Source of the DNA: Lachnospiraceae bacterium
GTDB lineage: Bacteria > Bacillota > Clostridia > Lachnospirales > Lachnospiraceae
NCBI GenBank assembly: GCA_017446045.1
Contig: JAFSRP010000018.1
Location: 186,001 to 250,000, forward strand
Direction of reading: 5' to 3'
DNA length: 64,000 nt
The notes under the pieces were generated by a model that saw only the letters and a list, made by a program, of their open reading frames with translations, was not told the DNA's origin and searched no databases. Both the position numbers and the translations under genes were made by a program. This document shows positions 53,687 through 62,691 of the stretch, piece after piece. Numbering within the stretch: position 1 is the stretch's first letter; every line of letters starts with the position of its first letter.

Positions 53687-55822
53687 TCAGCTCCACCAGT
53701 CCGCATACTCATAATCTTCCGGGGTGATCCAGGATGTGATCTCATTGCCTGCGTAATCGATCAGACTGTGCTTTCCCGACTCATAGTTGGAAATGACCAG
53801 GAAATACTTGTCCACGATGTCAATGGTCTCATTGTCACTGGCTTTGAGTACGTACGCCAGCTTTCCATCAGCGTCGATCACATACTGCCCTTTTTCGTGG
53901 TAAAAATACTCTCCGTTCTCGTCGTTGCCCATATCGTAAAGATGAACGATGGACCAACCGGCAGGGACTTTATCCTCAAAGGTAAAGTCGGACATATACG
54001 GCACTACATAGCCGCCGGTACCGGCAGCCGCGACCCGTCCGCCGATCTCCAGAACGGTTCGTTCTTCCCCGTCAGCATAGCACTGGATCAGACGCGTGCT
54101 GCCGCCAAGGTTATATACGGTTTCACTGGTATCCTCGTAATAGCTTACATCACCGTGGTGCTGCAGAAGTGTATTCGAGGTCATCTCGTCAAGCTCTTCC
54201 CAGTTCCTGACCACACGTGTTTCCAGAAGATTTCCGTTTCCGTCATACAGGTATACGCTCGCCTCGGGATCCTCTATATACACATAGTTGCCATTTTCGT
54301 CATAGCTGTCATACGACCACCAGTTACCCATATAGAAGATCACCTGATCTCCGTCCGTGCACTCTGTGTAACAGTAATCGTAACAGGGCTCCACAGCCCA
54401 TTTTTCGGCATCCGCATCATACAGGCCGATGGGGATATTCTGCGTATAGTATTCGCTGAAATATTCCTCCATAGCCTCTTTGGACCACGGGCTCCCGTCA
54501 GTTCCCTCTCCTTCGGCGCTCCTTGGCTTTGCGTAGAGCGGAAGGCATGCCGGGAAAACACTTCCGCGGACCAGGGCATATTCATCATCATCCCGGATCC
54601 GGATGTCATCCATACGGCGCAGGAACTGTCCGTCAGTGCCAAAGAGTACGACACCGGCATTTCCGTCATAGGACCGGCCGTTCACCGCCAGCCGGTGAGT
54701 GTTGTCCTCCAGGCCCGAAGGCAGCAGGGATGTCTTGCCGATCAGTTCGTCGGGAAGCTTCTTGGAGCCTTTTTCCATGCTTACATAGTCCATCGCCTCA
54801 ACAAGTGACTGTCCGTCATCCGTCGTCAGCCAGGTAAAGAGCTCATAAGCCCGGGAGTCTTTCGGCTCGTCCTTTCGGATCGCTGCATAAAAGGGGTTGG
54901 TATAGGCGTACTCTCCGCTGCGGATCGTATCGTTGGAAGGCATAATGCCGTCTACCGCCATGAAGCGAAGATTCGGCTTCGCGTACATGTTCTTTGCATA
55001 GAAATATACAGAGTAGCCCAGAGCATTGCCGGTATTGGCATAACGGGCCACGCTCTCGATCAGATCGCCCATCTCCGAAGGACGGAACTCCACCGGTGCC
55101 GGTGCCATCGGGGTGCCCTTCATCATAAGGTTTTCCATCAGGGTCTGGGATCCGGAATTGACCTCGCGCTGGAACGCGATGATCTCGCTGTCCGCGCCGC
55201 CTACCTCCTTCCAGTTCGTGATCCTGTCGGTATAAATATCCCGTATCTCCTCTGATGTAAGCGACTCCACGCTGTTTGCGGTATTGCAGATGAAGATCAG
55301 AGCGTCAAGCCCGATCGGCTCCATCACGATATCCCCATAGCGCGGATCGGCTTTGGCATTGGGACCCGGTTCGTAGGCTATCACAAGGTCTGCGTCCCCG
55401 TCCATAAGACGAAGATAGGCATTGTTGGTCTTTGTAAAATGCATCGCCTCTTCGGCAGCCTGCTGATCTTCACCGGTGCAAAGGCGATACAGCATCCAGC
55501 TTAAGGGGAGCGTTGCCGTAGACCCGTCGGTGACCGGAAACTCTTCCGCACTGACAGAAGGCGCCTCGATCAGAGCCGGCTCTGTTTCCGCAGCTGCTGT
55601 CGATTCCGCGGATGCCTCCTCGGTACTCTCGGGGACAGAAGTTTCCGTGGTTTCCGCAATGACAGCCGCCGTGCTTTCAGCTGCGGAGCTCTCCTCCTGG
55701 TCTTCTGCTGTCGTCTCCGCCGGGGACGTTGCCGCCGGTTCCGGCTGGTTTCCTGTACAGGCCGTAAACAGCAGTGCTGCCGCCAAAGCAAAAATAAGAA
55801 GCAGTCTGAAATGTCTGGTCAT
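53687..55822 (-). CDS. Lipoprotein with PstS-like binding domain and unfamiliar C-terminal half
   Basis: A 711-residue protein. The lipobox LLFTAC ends the signal peptide near residue 22, followed by a Ser/Thr/Glu/Ala-rich tether (about 25-90). Residues 95-370 are a periplasmic-binding-protein fold of the PstS type (DGSTATLPLSWML; LTSEEIRDIYTDRITNWKEVGG; REVNSGSQTLMENL), so it may bind phosphate or another anion. Residues 375-711 are beta-rich with repeated DG/NG turns (YLYDGNGNLLETR; YVIDADGKLAYV) and no recognised family. No pst transporter genes are near. AAGGAGG lies 8 nt before the ATG. Confidence 0.75.
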   Translation of the reverse strand: MTRHFRLLLIFALAAALLFTACTGNQPEPAATSPAETTAEDQEESSAAESTAAVIAETTETSVPESTEEASAESTAAAETEPALIEAPSVSAEEFPVTDGSTATLPLSWMLYRLCTGEDQQAAEEAMHFTKTNNAYLRLMDGDADLVIAYEPGPNAKADPRYGDIVMEPIGLDALIFICNTANSVESLTSEEIRDIYTDRITNWKEVGGADSEIIAFQREVNSGSQTLMENLMMKGTPMAPAPVEFRPSEMGDLIESVARYANTGNALGYSVYFYAKNMYAKPNLRFMAVDGIMPSNDTIRSGEYAYTNPFYAAIRKDEPKDSRAYELFTWLTTDDGQSLVEAMDYVSMEKGSKKLPDELIGKTSLLPSGLEDNTHRLAVNGRSYDGNAGVVLFGTDGQFLRRMDDIRIRDDDEYALVRGSVFPACLPLYAKPRSAEGEGTDGSPWSKEAMEEYFSEYYTQNIPIGLYDADAEKWAVEPCYDYCYTECTDGDQVIFYMGNWWSYDSYDENGNYVYIEDPEASVYLYDGNGNLLETRVVRNWEELDEMTSNTLLQHHGDVSYYEDTSETVYNLGGSTRLIQCYADGEERTVLEIGGRVAAAGTGGYVVPYMSDFTFEDKVPAGWSIVHLYDMGNDENGEYFYHEKGQYVIDADGKLAYVLKASDNETIDIVDKYFLVISNYESGKHSLIDYAGNEITSWITPEDYEYADWWS

Positions 55823-55913
55823 GGCAGATTCCTCCTTGATATCAAAAGCATTCGCTGGTTTTACAGGTTTCCAATACTATTTTACAGGTCTGCGGAATAT
55901 TCACCACATCCGT

Positions 55914-57668
55914 TCAGACGTTTCCTTTATACTTTATACAAAGCATGGTGAGATCATCGAACTGTTCCGCACCCATGGTGAACTCATCCACGCTTTTCCG
56001 CACGGTCTCCAGCACCTTCTGCGGTGCATCCGGACGTGCTGTGTTGAGCGCTTTCATCATCCGGTCAGTACTGTAAAACTCCTGGGTGCTGTTGCTTGCC
56101 TCGGGGACACCGTCTGTATACACAAACAGGATATCTCCGGGCGTAAGCCTGATCTCATAATCTGTATACCGTGTGCCTTCCATACCGCCGATCACAAGGC
56201 CGTGCTTGTCTTCGAGCAGGGCATATCCGTCCGGACCTGAATAGACCGGATATTCATGTCCGGCATTGGCACAGGTCACCACACCGGTCCGGATATCAAG
56301 GATCGCGAACCACACCGTGACAAACGCCTCGACTTTACTGTTTCTTGTCAGCTGGTTGTTGACTTCCTGCAGGATCTCAGCAGGCGTGCCGCCTTTTCTG
56401 GCCACGGTACGCAGGAGGATCATGGAAGACATCATGTACAGGGCACCCGGTATGCCTTTCCCGGAAACGTCCGCGATCGTAAGCGCCAGATGATCCTCAT
56501 CCAGAAGGTAGAAATCATAAAAATCGCCGCCCACTTCCCTCGCAGGATCCATAGAGGCATAAAGCTCGAACTCATCGCGATCCGGGAACACGGGAAATGT
56601 AGTCTGCAGCATGCCGTGCTGTATCCTTGCAGCCAGCTGCAGTTCCGTGCTTACTCGGGCCTTCTCGGAGGTGAGTACGGACATTTCATCCGTATAACGC
56701 ACCATACGGGTCTGCATACTGCGGATCTCATGATAGAGATCGCTGATCTCATCATTGGAATGGATGTCGACTTCGATCACATCTTCCAGGGAATACCCCT
56801 GATCGCCCTCCGCGAAGCCGCAGGTTGCGTCAGTGAGCAGGCGCAGGGGCTTCACGGCGATGCGCCGGATGAGATAGAGATTTACAAGAATGGCGACAGC
56901 GGTCAGCAGCATGACGAGGACGATACTGTTGACGAGGAACTCGTGCCGTTCGTGCGTGATCTTGTCCATACCGATATCGACACCCGCCGTAGCACAAGGC
57001 AGACCGCTCACCGGGTCGATCACCGGCTCATAAGAGGTACAGAGCCACCCATAGCTGCAGTTGTAGACTGTCGGAGGAATGCTCATATAGTGATCCATAT
57101 AAGCCGCAAACTCAGGGTTGTCTTCGTCCGGCTTACCGACGCCCAGAGGCCCAAGATCAGGGTCTGCCAGAGTATAGAATACGCCATCCTTAATGTACTG
57201 CAGATAGGCATACGTGATCTCGCTGTCGTTCATGATCAGCGAAAGATAATCACACATGTTATCATAATCAGCATACAGGGAATACAAAATGCGCTTGGAT
57301 TCGTCATAGGACGGGTCTTCCAGCATCACCCGGAAAACGGATTCATTGACCAGATAACCGGGCTTTTGTTTCATCCAGTCAATGATCAGTGATTCATCTC
57401 CTGAACTGACCGCTTTTTCCCTGACCCGGGCAAACTCCTCGGTATCGACACATTCTTTCATATGCCGTGCCATACGGCCTTCGATAAGACCGGCTGCATT
57501 CACGGCGACTTCCTGTGAATGCTCGTAATAGTGATCGGAAACACGCTTTGCCTGAATAAAATAGCTGATGAACAAAAGGCCTGCCGATACCGCCAGGATC
57601 ATAATTATGGTCACCAGATTCAATTTGGCAGCCAATGAAAATCTGTGTTTAGCCTTTTCCTCGTTCAT
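55914..57668 (-). CDS. Membrane sensor PP2C (SpoIIE/RsbU-type) serine phosphatase
   Basis: A 584-residue protein: membrane helix at about 15-37, an extracytoplasmic sensor of about 210 residues, a second helix at about 250-272, a HAMP domain (RRIAVKPLRLLTDATCGFAEGD), a short coiled coil (SEKARVSTELQLAARIQHGM) and a PP2C phosphatase domain. The phosphatase has the metal motifs VGGDFYDFY near 385, IADVSGKGIPGAL near 408, CANAGHEYP and a final FDDLTMLCI. Such proteins usually dephosphorylate an anti-anti-sigma factor. None is in the window. AGGAG lies 8 nt before the ATG, 27 nt after the C40 gene. Confidence 0.88.
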   Translation of the reverse strand: MNEEKAKHRFSLAAKLNLVTIIMILAVSAGLLFISYFIQAKRVSDHYYEHSQEVAVNAAGLIEGRMARHMKECVDTEEFARVREKAVSSGDESLIIDWMKQKPGYLVNESVFRVMLEDPSYDESKRILYSLYADYDNMCDYLSLIMNDSEITYAYLQYIKDGVFYTLADPDLGPLGVGKPDEDNPEFAAYMDHYMSIPPTVYNCSYGWLCTSYEPVIDPVSGLPCATAGVDIGMDKITHERHEFLVNSIVLVMLLTAVAILVNLYLIRRIAVKPLRLLTDATCGFAEGDQGYSLEDVIEVDIHSNDEISDLYHEIRSMQTRMVRYTDEMSVLTSEKARVSTELQLAARIQHGMLQTTFPVFPDRDEFELYASMDPAREVGGDFYDFYLLDEDHLALTIADVSGKGIPGALYMMSSMILLRTVARKGGTPAEILQEVNNQLTRNSKVEAFVTVWFAILDIRTGVVTCANAGHEYPVYSGPDGYALLEDKHGLVIGGMEGTRYTDYEIRLTPGDILFVYTDGVPEASNSTQEFYSTDRMMKALNTARPDAPQKVLETVRKSVDEFTMGAEQFDDLTMLCIKYKGNV

Positions 57669-57695
57669 GCGGGGCTCCTGTCACTTTATGACGGA

Positions 57696-60446
57696 TCAGT
57701 CCAGCAGGGACCGGTAATACGGCCAGCTGGCTGTCATTTCACCAACAACGACATTATTTTTTACGCCGCCGGTCTCATGTATACCGATGAAATTGCCGTT
57801 TCCTACCCATCCCAGGAACATGACAACATGTGAGTCAGCTCCTGTACGGATAATGATATCGCCCGGCCGCAGTGCGGAACGGGAAATACGCCTGCCGCAT
57901 CCGATCAGGGATCCTGTGCTTTCACCCGCCAGACTGCTGCCTGTGGCGGACCAGTATACCCAGTTCACCCAGCCGGAACAGTCAAGACCGCGAAGAATGC
58001 GTCCATGATAGTCCGCACCGATCAGTGAATAGAAATTATTCCCTTCATATCCGGGACCATTGGGCTTGCCGCCCCAGTAGTACGGCACTTTGCCGACGGA
58101 ATGCAGCGCGAAATCGACAACAGCCTTTCTTGCGTCAGAAACATCCTCCGGCAAGGTATTGAGATACTCCTGGATCTCCTCTTCCGTCAGCTGGCTGGTC
58201 AGGTTGATCGAAGAAATAGACAGACCATAGGTCTCGAACCAGTCCTGATGATTCAGTGCTCTGGCTTCTGCGATCTTATCGGTAGTCCACCCCTGCCATC
58301 TGTCGTTGAAATTGGCTTTATCATTACCGATCTTATCTACCTTAAACAGACCGTTCCTGTCATCGATCCCCTTGATGGTAATGGTAATATAAAGATCGAT
58401 ATGACCCGGGCAGTAAGACTCGGCACCGGACAGAACATTGGCCTGCGCCAGGAGTTCATTGATCTGGGCGGCGATCGCAGCCTCTTCTTCTGACAGTTCT
58501 TCAGCTTCCTGCGTTTCCGCCGTCTGAGGAACGGATTCGGCAGTATCGGCTGACGGGATGCTTCCTGCCGCATTGCTGTAGGTCCTGCCGCCGGAGCCGA
58601 CGACAGCATATCCGTAGCTGTTGGCAATGGCAGAACTGCTGCCTGCATTTTCGGATATGGCGCTCTCCCCGTTCGTTTCCAAAGCAGAAGAAACACTCTC
58701 CTGCACACTGCTGTCTCCGTCCGAAGCTACCGGATCTCCGGAAATACCGGTCTCTGCGGCGGATGGGGTTTCTTCCGGAATCGCTTCCTGCGGCGCGTCA
58801 CTTACCGCCGGCGCAGCCGGCTCCGGTACAGGGTCGGCTGAAACATCTGCCGCGACGGGCGGCGCGTCACTCACGACTTCCGCTGCGGCAGGATCCGCTG
58901 AAGTACCGGGACTGACCACCATATCTTCATCCGCCAGATGATATACAGGCGATATATAACCGGCTGACGCAGTCCTCATAAACGGTCTCCGAAGCAGACC
59001 TGTGATCTTCCTGAGATTCATGATTCCTGCTGCCGGGCTTACAACGACATCCTCCCCGGCATCCGGGGCCGCAGCGGATTCCGGTACTTCAGCAGGTTCC
59101 GCGATATCCGCCGGCACTGCGGATATTTCTTCCATAACTTCCGCAGAAGCATCAGAAGCAGGCTCTTCCGCGGGAGTGTCATCATTTTCACCTGTGGATA
59201 TTACTACATCGGGATCGGGATCCTGTGACCCCATGATCTCGGAATAAGATTTCCCTCCAAGACCTTCACCGTTGTAAACGGCGTATGAAGGCTTTTCTTG
59301 ATCTTTGTGCGCTGAATCGGAAGAAACGACAGCATATCCGCTCGTCGATCCGTCTTTCGTCCCTTCCACGGCATGAGATACAACGACATCATCACCGTCA
59401 TCTTCACGTGATGCGTCGGTTATTGTGCTGCCTGTGGTTGCATTATCGTCAGCCGAAAGATCTCCTGCAGCATTTTCACCTGTCAATGTCCCATCTGCGC
59501 CTGCTGCGGGCAGCCCGTCAATGTTTCCGCCGGATGCCATCGTGGTGCCTGCGGCGATTGCCGCATCCGTGACACCGATCAGCTCCTGAAGACCGGAACT
59601 GAGCGCAGTGGCCCCCGCCAGCTGGTGTTCTGTCGCGAGCTGCTGCGCTTCCATGGCGATCGCTTCCGCGGCTTCATCCTGCTTGGTCCGGTTCAGACAT
59701 CCCGAATCGTAATACACACTGCCCATACTGACACGGGAGCTCATCGCGTTTTTGAAAAGCTCGCGGCAGTAGTTCTCCATTGCCTCCGCGTCATCCATAT
59801 CATGGTAGTACGCGTATACGCTTGCCATGGACATGATCTCCTGCACCGCATAATATCCGTTGATGCGGTTGCCGTCACCGTCATAAAAATTGACAGTCAC
59901 GTTGCGGAAACTGTTGATCTTCCATGTAGACGGGTCCTTGGGATCATGCCTGCTGTCCTGCGGATTGTACTTGCCCATGATGCGCTCGGCACCCTGTCCC
60001 TTCCGTCCCGCAAAGCTTAGCGGTGTCATGTCCGACATATCATAGTAATTCGCAAGGTAATCCGCGTTGAGAGTGTTCAGTGTCTGGAAGATCTGTCCTG
60101 CATAAGAATGAATGGAATCCGAAGTGTCGGCATCTTCCGGATAAAAATAGGCAAGATTCAAACGAAACGGCGCAGGAACATACTCATCTGTGTCTTCACC
60201 GGCGATCTCCTTGAGGCTGGATGCCGGACGTGAAAAGACGCGTCGCTCCGGCTCGGGCACTTCTATGTCAGAGTAGTCAGCTTCTGTTGCGGTCTTTTCA
60301 GTCTCTGTGGTTTCAGCCGTAGATGCCGGCTCTTCAGTGACGCTTTTGTCACGCCGCACAGTCCCCACAACAAAAGCGATGCAGACAAGGCAGACCGCAC
60401 CGATGATAGCCAGATTCTTTTTGGTTTTAAAAGTTTCAAAAGACAT
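57696..60446 (-). CDS. Membrane-anchored NlpC/P60 (C40) protein with long low-complexity linker
   Basis: A 916-residue protein. An N-terminal signal anchor lies at about 12-28. An unfamiliar structured region spans about 85-300. A very long Ala/Ser/Glu/Asp/Pro-rich linker follows (about 300-680), and the end is a C40 domain with the catalytic Cys in LRGLDCSGWVNWVYW near 818, His in GADSHVVMFLGW near 874 and a further polar site in IGIHETGG. C40 enzymes cut peptidoglycan stem peptides. The linker could span the wall. Four copies of a D/E-x-V-V-[VI]-S motif occur in it. It heads the four-gene surface run. Confidence 0.85.
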   Translation of the reverse strand: MSFETFKTKKNLAIIGAVCLVCIAFVVGTVRRDKSVTEEPASTAETTETEKTATEADYSDIEVPEPERRVFSRPASSLKEIAGEDTDEYVPAPFRLNLAYFYPEDADTSDSIHSYAGQIFQTLNTLNADYLANYYDMSDMTPLSFAGRKGQGAERIMGKYNPQDSRHDPKDPSTWKINSFRNVTVNFYDGDGNRINGYYAVQEIMSMASVYAYYHDMDDAEAMENYCRELFKNAMSSRVSMGSVYYDSGCLNRTKQDEAAEAIAMEAQQLATEHQLAGATALSSGLQELIGVTDAAIAAGTTMASGGNIDGLPAAGADGTLTGENAAGDLSADDNATTGSTITDASREDDGDDVVVSHAVEGTKDGSTSGYAVVSSDSAHKDQEKPSYAVYNGEGLGGKSYSEIMGSQDPDPDVVISTGENDDTPAEEPASDASAEVMEEISAVPADIAEPAEVPESAAAPDAGEDVVVSPAAGIMNLRKITGLLRRPFMRTASAGYISPVYHLADEDMVVSPGTSADPAAAEVVSDAPPVAADVSADPVPEPAAPAVSDAPQEAIPEETPSAAETGISGDPVASDGDSSVQESVSSALETNGESAISENAGSSSAIANSYGYAVVGSGGRTYSNAAGSIPSADTAESVPQTAETQEAEELSEEEAAIAAQINELLAQANVLSGAESYCPGHIDLYITITIKGIDDRNGLFKVDKIGNDKANFNDRWQGWTTDKIAEARALNHQDWFETYGLSISSINLTSQLTEEEIQEYLNTLPEDVSDARKAVVDFALHSVGKVPYYWGGKPNGPGYEGNNFYSLIGADYHGRILRGLDCSGWVNWVYWSATGSSLAGESTGSLIGCGRRISRSALRPGDIIIRTGADSHVVMFLGWVGNGNFIGIHETGGVKNNVVVGEMTASWPYYRSLLD

Positions 60447-60454
60447 ACAAAGTT

Positions 60455-60460
60455 ATTATA
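60455..60460 (-). promoter_or_regulatory. -10 element directly before the C40 gene
   Basis: TATAAT on the minus strand (60460-60455) lies only 8 nt before the ATG at 60446, with no convincing -35 and no Shine-Dalgarno between. If it is used, the mRNA would start at or within two bases of the start codon. Confidence 0.45.
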
Positions 60461-60525
60461 CAACCGAATCCGATGAAAAATGCTTACATTTCTATTAAAG
60501 CCGCTTTCGCAAGCCGGTATTTGTA

Positions 60526-61479
60526 TCAGCTTATACGCAGCTTATCCAGTGTCCGGACAAAATACTCCGGAAGAGGCGCTTCAAAAAGCAGCCGTTCCCC
60601 CGTCCTTGGATGAGTAAAACCGAGAACAGCGGCATGAAGATACTGACCGCACCCGCGGAGAGGATCGCGTCGTATACCATAGATCTCATCACCTGCCAGC
60701 GGATGCCCGATATAACTCATATGCACCCTGATCTGATGTGTCCGTCCTGTCTCAAGCCGGCATTCAACCAGCGTCATAGGGACACTTCCCACCGTGCCTG
60801 TATTGCCCTTTACAGCAGGAAACCGATCCAGTACCCGATAATGCGTCACTGCATTTCTGCCTTCTCCCGGACGGCAGACAGCCATCTGCTTTCTGTCGGT
60901 GCGGCTTCTGTCAATGGGAGCATCCACGGTTCCTTCATCCTCGGCAAAATTGTGATACACGAGAGCGATATAGCGGCGGGTAATGCTGTGTTCTTCCAAC
61001 TGTGCCGCGATGGAAGTGTGTGCGAAGTCATTCTTGCATGCGACAAGAAGGCCGGTGGTGTCCATATCGATCCGATGGACGATCCCTGGACGCAGTTCAC
61101 CATTGATGCCGCTCAGAGAATCACGGCAATGGAACATCAGAGCATTGACCAGAGTGCCGGAATAGTGTCCGTTCGCGGGATGAACGACCATTCCTTTGGG
61201 CTTGTTGACGACGATCACATCGTTGTCCTCATAGACTATATCCAGCGGTATATCCTCCGCGCAGATGTCCGGTGCCACAGCTTCCGTCTCCGTGACCGTG
61301 ATCCTGTCTCCATCCGCCAGGGCGTAGCCTGCTTTTACGACCTCTCCGTTTACCGTGATCTCACCGTCACGTATCATTCCCTGAATATGAGAACGACTCA
61401 TATCAGGCCGAATTCCGGCAAGATATGAGTCCAGTCTGATCTTTTTGCACTTGTCATCCCCGGAATAATAAAACTCCAT
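60526..61479 (-). CDS. rluD: RluD-family 23S rRNA pseudouridine synthase
   Basis: A 317-residue pseudouridine synthase with an N-terminal S4 RNA-binding domain (KIRLDSYLAGIRPDMSRSHIQGMIRDG) and the RluA/RluD catalytic domain. The active-site Asp lies in GIVHRIDMDTTGLLVACK near 145, followed by RYIALV and GRTHQIRVHMSYIGHPLAGD near 250. RluD modifies helix 69 of 23S rRNA; the precise target in this clade is inferred. ATG 61479 has AAGGA 6 nt upstream and starts one base after the lspA stop. The longer frame to 61581 overlaps lspA and is rejected. Confidence 0.9.
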   Translation of the reverse strand: MEFYYSGDDKCKKIRLDSYLAGIRPDMSRSHIQGMIRDGEITVNGEVVKAGYALADGDRITVTETEAVAPDICAEDIPLDIVYEDNDVIVVNKPKGMVVHPANGHYSGTLVNALMFHCRDSLSGINGELRPGIVHRIDMDTTGLLVACKNDFAHTSIAAQLEEHSITRRYIALVYHNFAEDEGTVDAPIDRSRTDRKQMAVCRPGEGRNAVTHYRVLDRFPAVKGNTGTVGSVPMTLVECRLETGRTHQIRVHMSYIGHPLAGDEIYGIRRDPLRGCGQYLHAAVLGFTHPRTGERLLFEAPLPEYFVRTLDKLRIS

Positions 61480-61480
61480 C

Positions 61481-62011
61481 TTAGTCCTTCCCGGGCTTTC
61501 TGCCGCCCAGCAGCGGGATCTGTTCAGCTTCCTCCCCTGTGTAGTAGAACAAAAGCAGCAAAATGAGCCCGAAGGCTGCACAGGTCACATATATGTCGGC
61601 AACATTAAAGACAGGGAAATCGATCGGTTTAAAGTAAATAAAATCGACCACATACCCTTGCCTCAAACGATCGATCCAATTTCCGACCGCGCCTGCGATC
61701 ACCATCAGAAAACAGATCCTGAGAGGCATGAAACGCGGCGAAGGCGGCATTCGGAGAAGAATATATACAAGAAGTACGGAAACAGCGGGTGCCAGCACAA
61801 CGAAAATAAGGCGCATGCCATTCATAATACCGAAGGCTGCACCCGAATTTTCTACATATAAAAGCTCCAGAACATTCCCGATAAGACTGACCGCATCCCT
61901 GCCTTTCAGATGTGACACAGCCAGGGCTTTGGTCCACTGGTCCAGAAAGATCAGGGCAGCAACCACTAAAATGGCGATAACCGGTCCGTACTTCCGTCCT
62001 GCCTTATCCAT
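61481..62011 (-). CDS. lspA: Lipoprotein signal peptidase (signal peptidase II)
   Basis: This aspartyl protease removes signal peptides from prolipoproteins, such as the carboxypeptidase and PstS-like lipoprotein in this window. The 176 residues form four membrane helices with DQWTKALAV near 24, VENSGAAFGI near 54 and the catalytic Asp pair in AGAVGNWIDRLRQGYVVDFI near 115 and FPVFNVADIYV near 137. Its ATG overlaps the sepF end by 8 nt and its stop is one base from rluD, giving a tight sepF-lspA-rluD unit. Confidence 0.95.
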   Translation of the reverse strand: MDKAGRKYGPVIAILVVAALIFLDQWTKALAVSHLKGRDAVSLIGNVLELLYVENSGAAFGIMNGMRLIFVVLAPAVSVLLVYILLRMPPSPRFMPLRICFLMVIAGAVGNWIDRLRQGYVVDFIYFKPIDFPVFNVADIYVTCAAFGLILLLLFYYTGEEAEQIPLLGGRKPGKD

Positions 62012-62549
62012 TAAAGGAGAATCCGCTTGCGCGGGATCTCACTTCCGGCTGGGAACTGCCGCTCATCCTGGCAAAGTCACCGGCGAAATCACCGGAAAGC
62101 TCCACTGTATGCGGAGAAGCGATGAAAATATACTTGGAGATCATCTGAAGATCACCGTCAATGCTGTACACAGCGCCAAGCGTAAAGTCAATAATACGCT
62201 GCGCGGTGTCTGTGCTGATGCCTTCCAGATTGATAACTACGGCCTTGCCTGCAAGAAGATCATCACAGATATCTCTGGAATCATCCAGACTGGCCGGCTT
62301 CTTCATGGTTACCTGCATGCCGGAACCTCCATCGATCGGAACGACCTTACGTCCGAAAAATCCGCCGGGGCGCTGCTCACTGCCATTGGACTCCCGCTTG
62401 GAAAACAGGCTCTGCTTCTTTGGCTGCTGCGGCTCCTCCTCCTCATAATACTCATTCTCGTCGTAATAATCGTCATCCAGGAAGTACTCGTCTTCATCCT
62501 CGTTCTGTCTGACCCTGAGGTTGTCAACAAACTTGTTAAGAAAGCCCAT
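62004..62549 (-). CDS. sepF: Cell division protein SepF
   Basis: SepF tethers FtsZ filaments to the membrane and shapes the division septum. The 181 residues comprise an N-terminal amphipathic membrane helix (MGFLNKFVDNLRV), a very acidic, Tyr-rich linker (about 15-45) and the C-terminal SepF domain (VTMKKPASLDDSRDICDDLLAGKAVVINLEG cut short here; DFTLGAVYSIDG; YIFIASPHTVELSGDF). ATG 62549 has AAGGAG 6 nt upstream; the frame open to 62588 has no ribosome site. Its promoter lies at 62618-62646. Confidence 0.93.
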   Translation of the reverse strand: MGFLNKFVDNLRVRQNEDEDEYFLDDDYYDENEYYEEEEPQQPKKQSLFSKRESNGSEQRPGGFFGRKVVPIDGGSGMQVTMKKPASLDDSRDICDDLLAGKAVVINLEGISTDTAQRIIDFTLGAVYSIDGDLQMISKYIFIASPHTVELSGDFAGDFARMSGSSQPEVRSRASGFSFNG

Positions 62550-62617
62550 CACACACTCCTTAAATCGTAACTGTCCAGACCAGGACACTTACCAGATCTT
62601 TCAAAAAATATAACAAT

Positions 62618-62646
62618 ATTATATGATAAAAACTACAGTATGTAAA
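62618..62646 (-). promoter_or_regulatory. Promoter of sepF-lspA-rluD
   Basis: On the minus strand TTTACA (62646-62641), 17 nt, TATAAT (62623-62618). It separates this unit from nadD upstream and gives a leader of about 60 nt. Confidence 0.72.
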
Positions 62647-62691
62647 CAGTAAAATACAAGATATAGTCCTGTCGCGCCGTCTTTCCACAAC

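Noticed and set aside
53492-54808. A 438-codon plus-strand frame opposite the HAD and lipoprotein genes
   Set aside because: It spans the junction of two clear minus-strand genes and has no recognisable domain or ribosome site.
56256-57392. A 378-codon plus-strand frame opposite the PP2C phosphatase gene
   Set aside because: The phosphatase is well supported on the minus strand, so this is a shadow frame.
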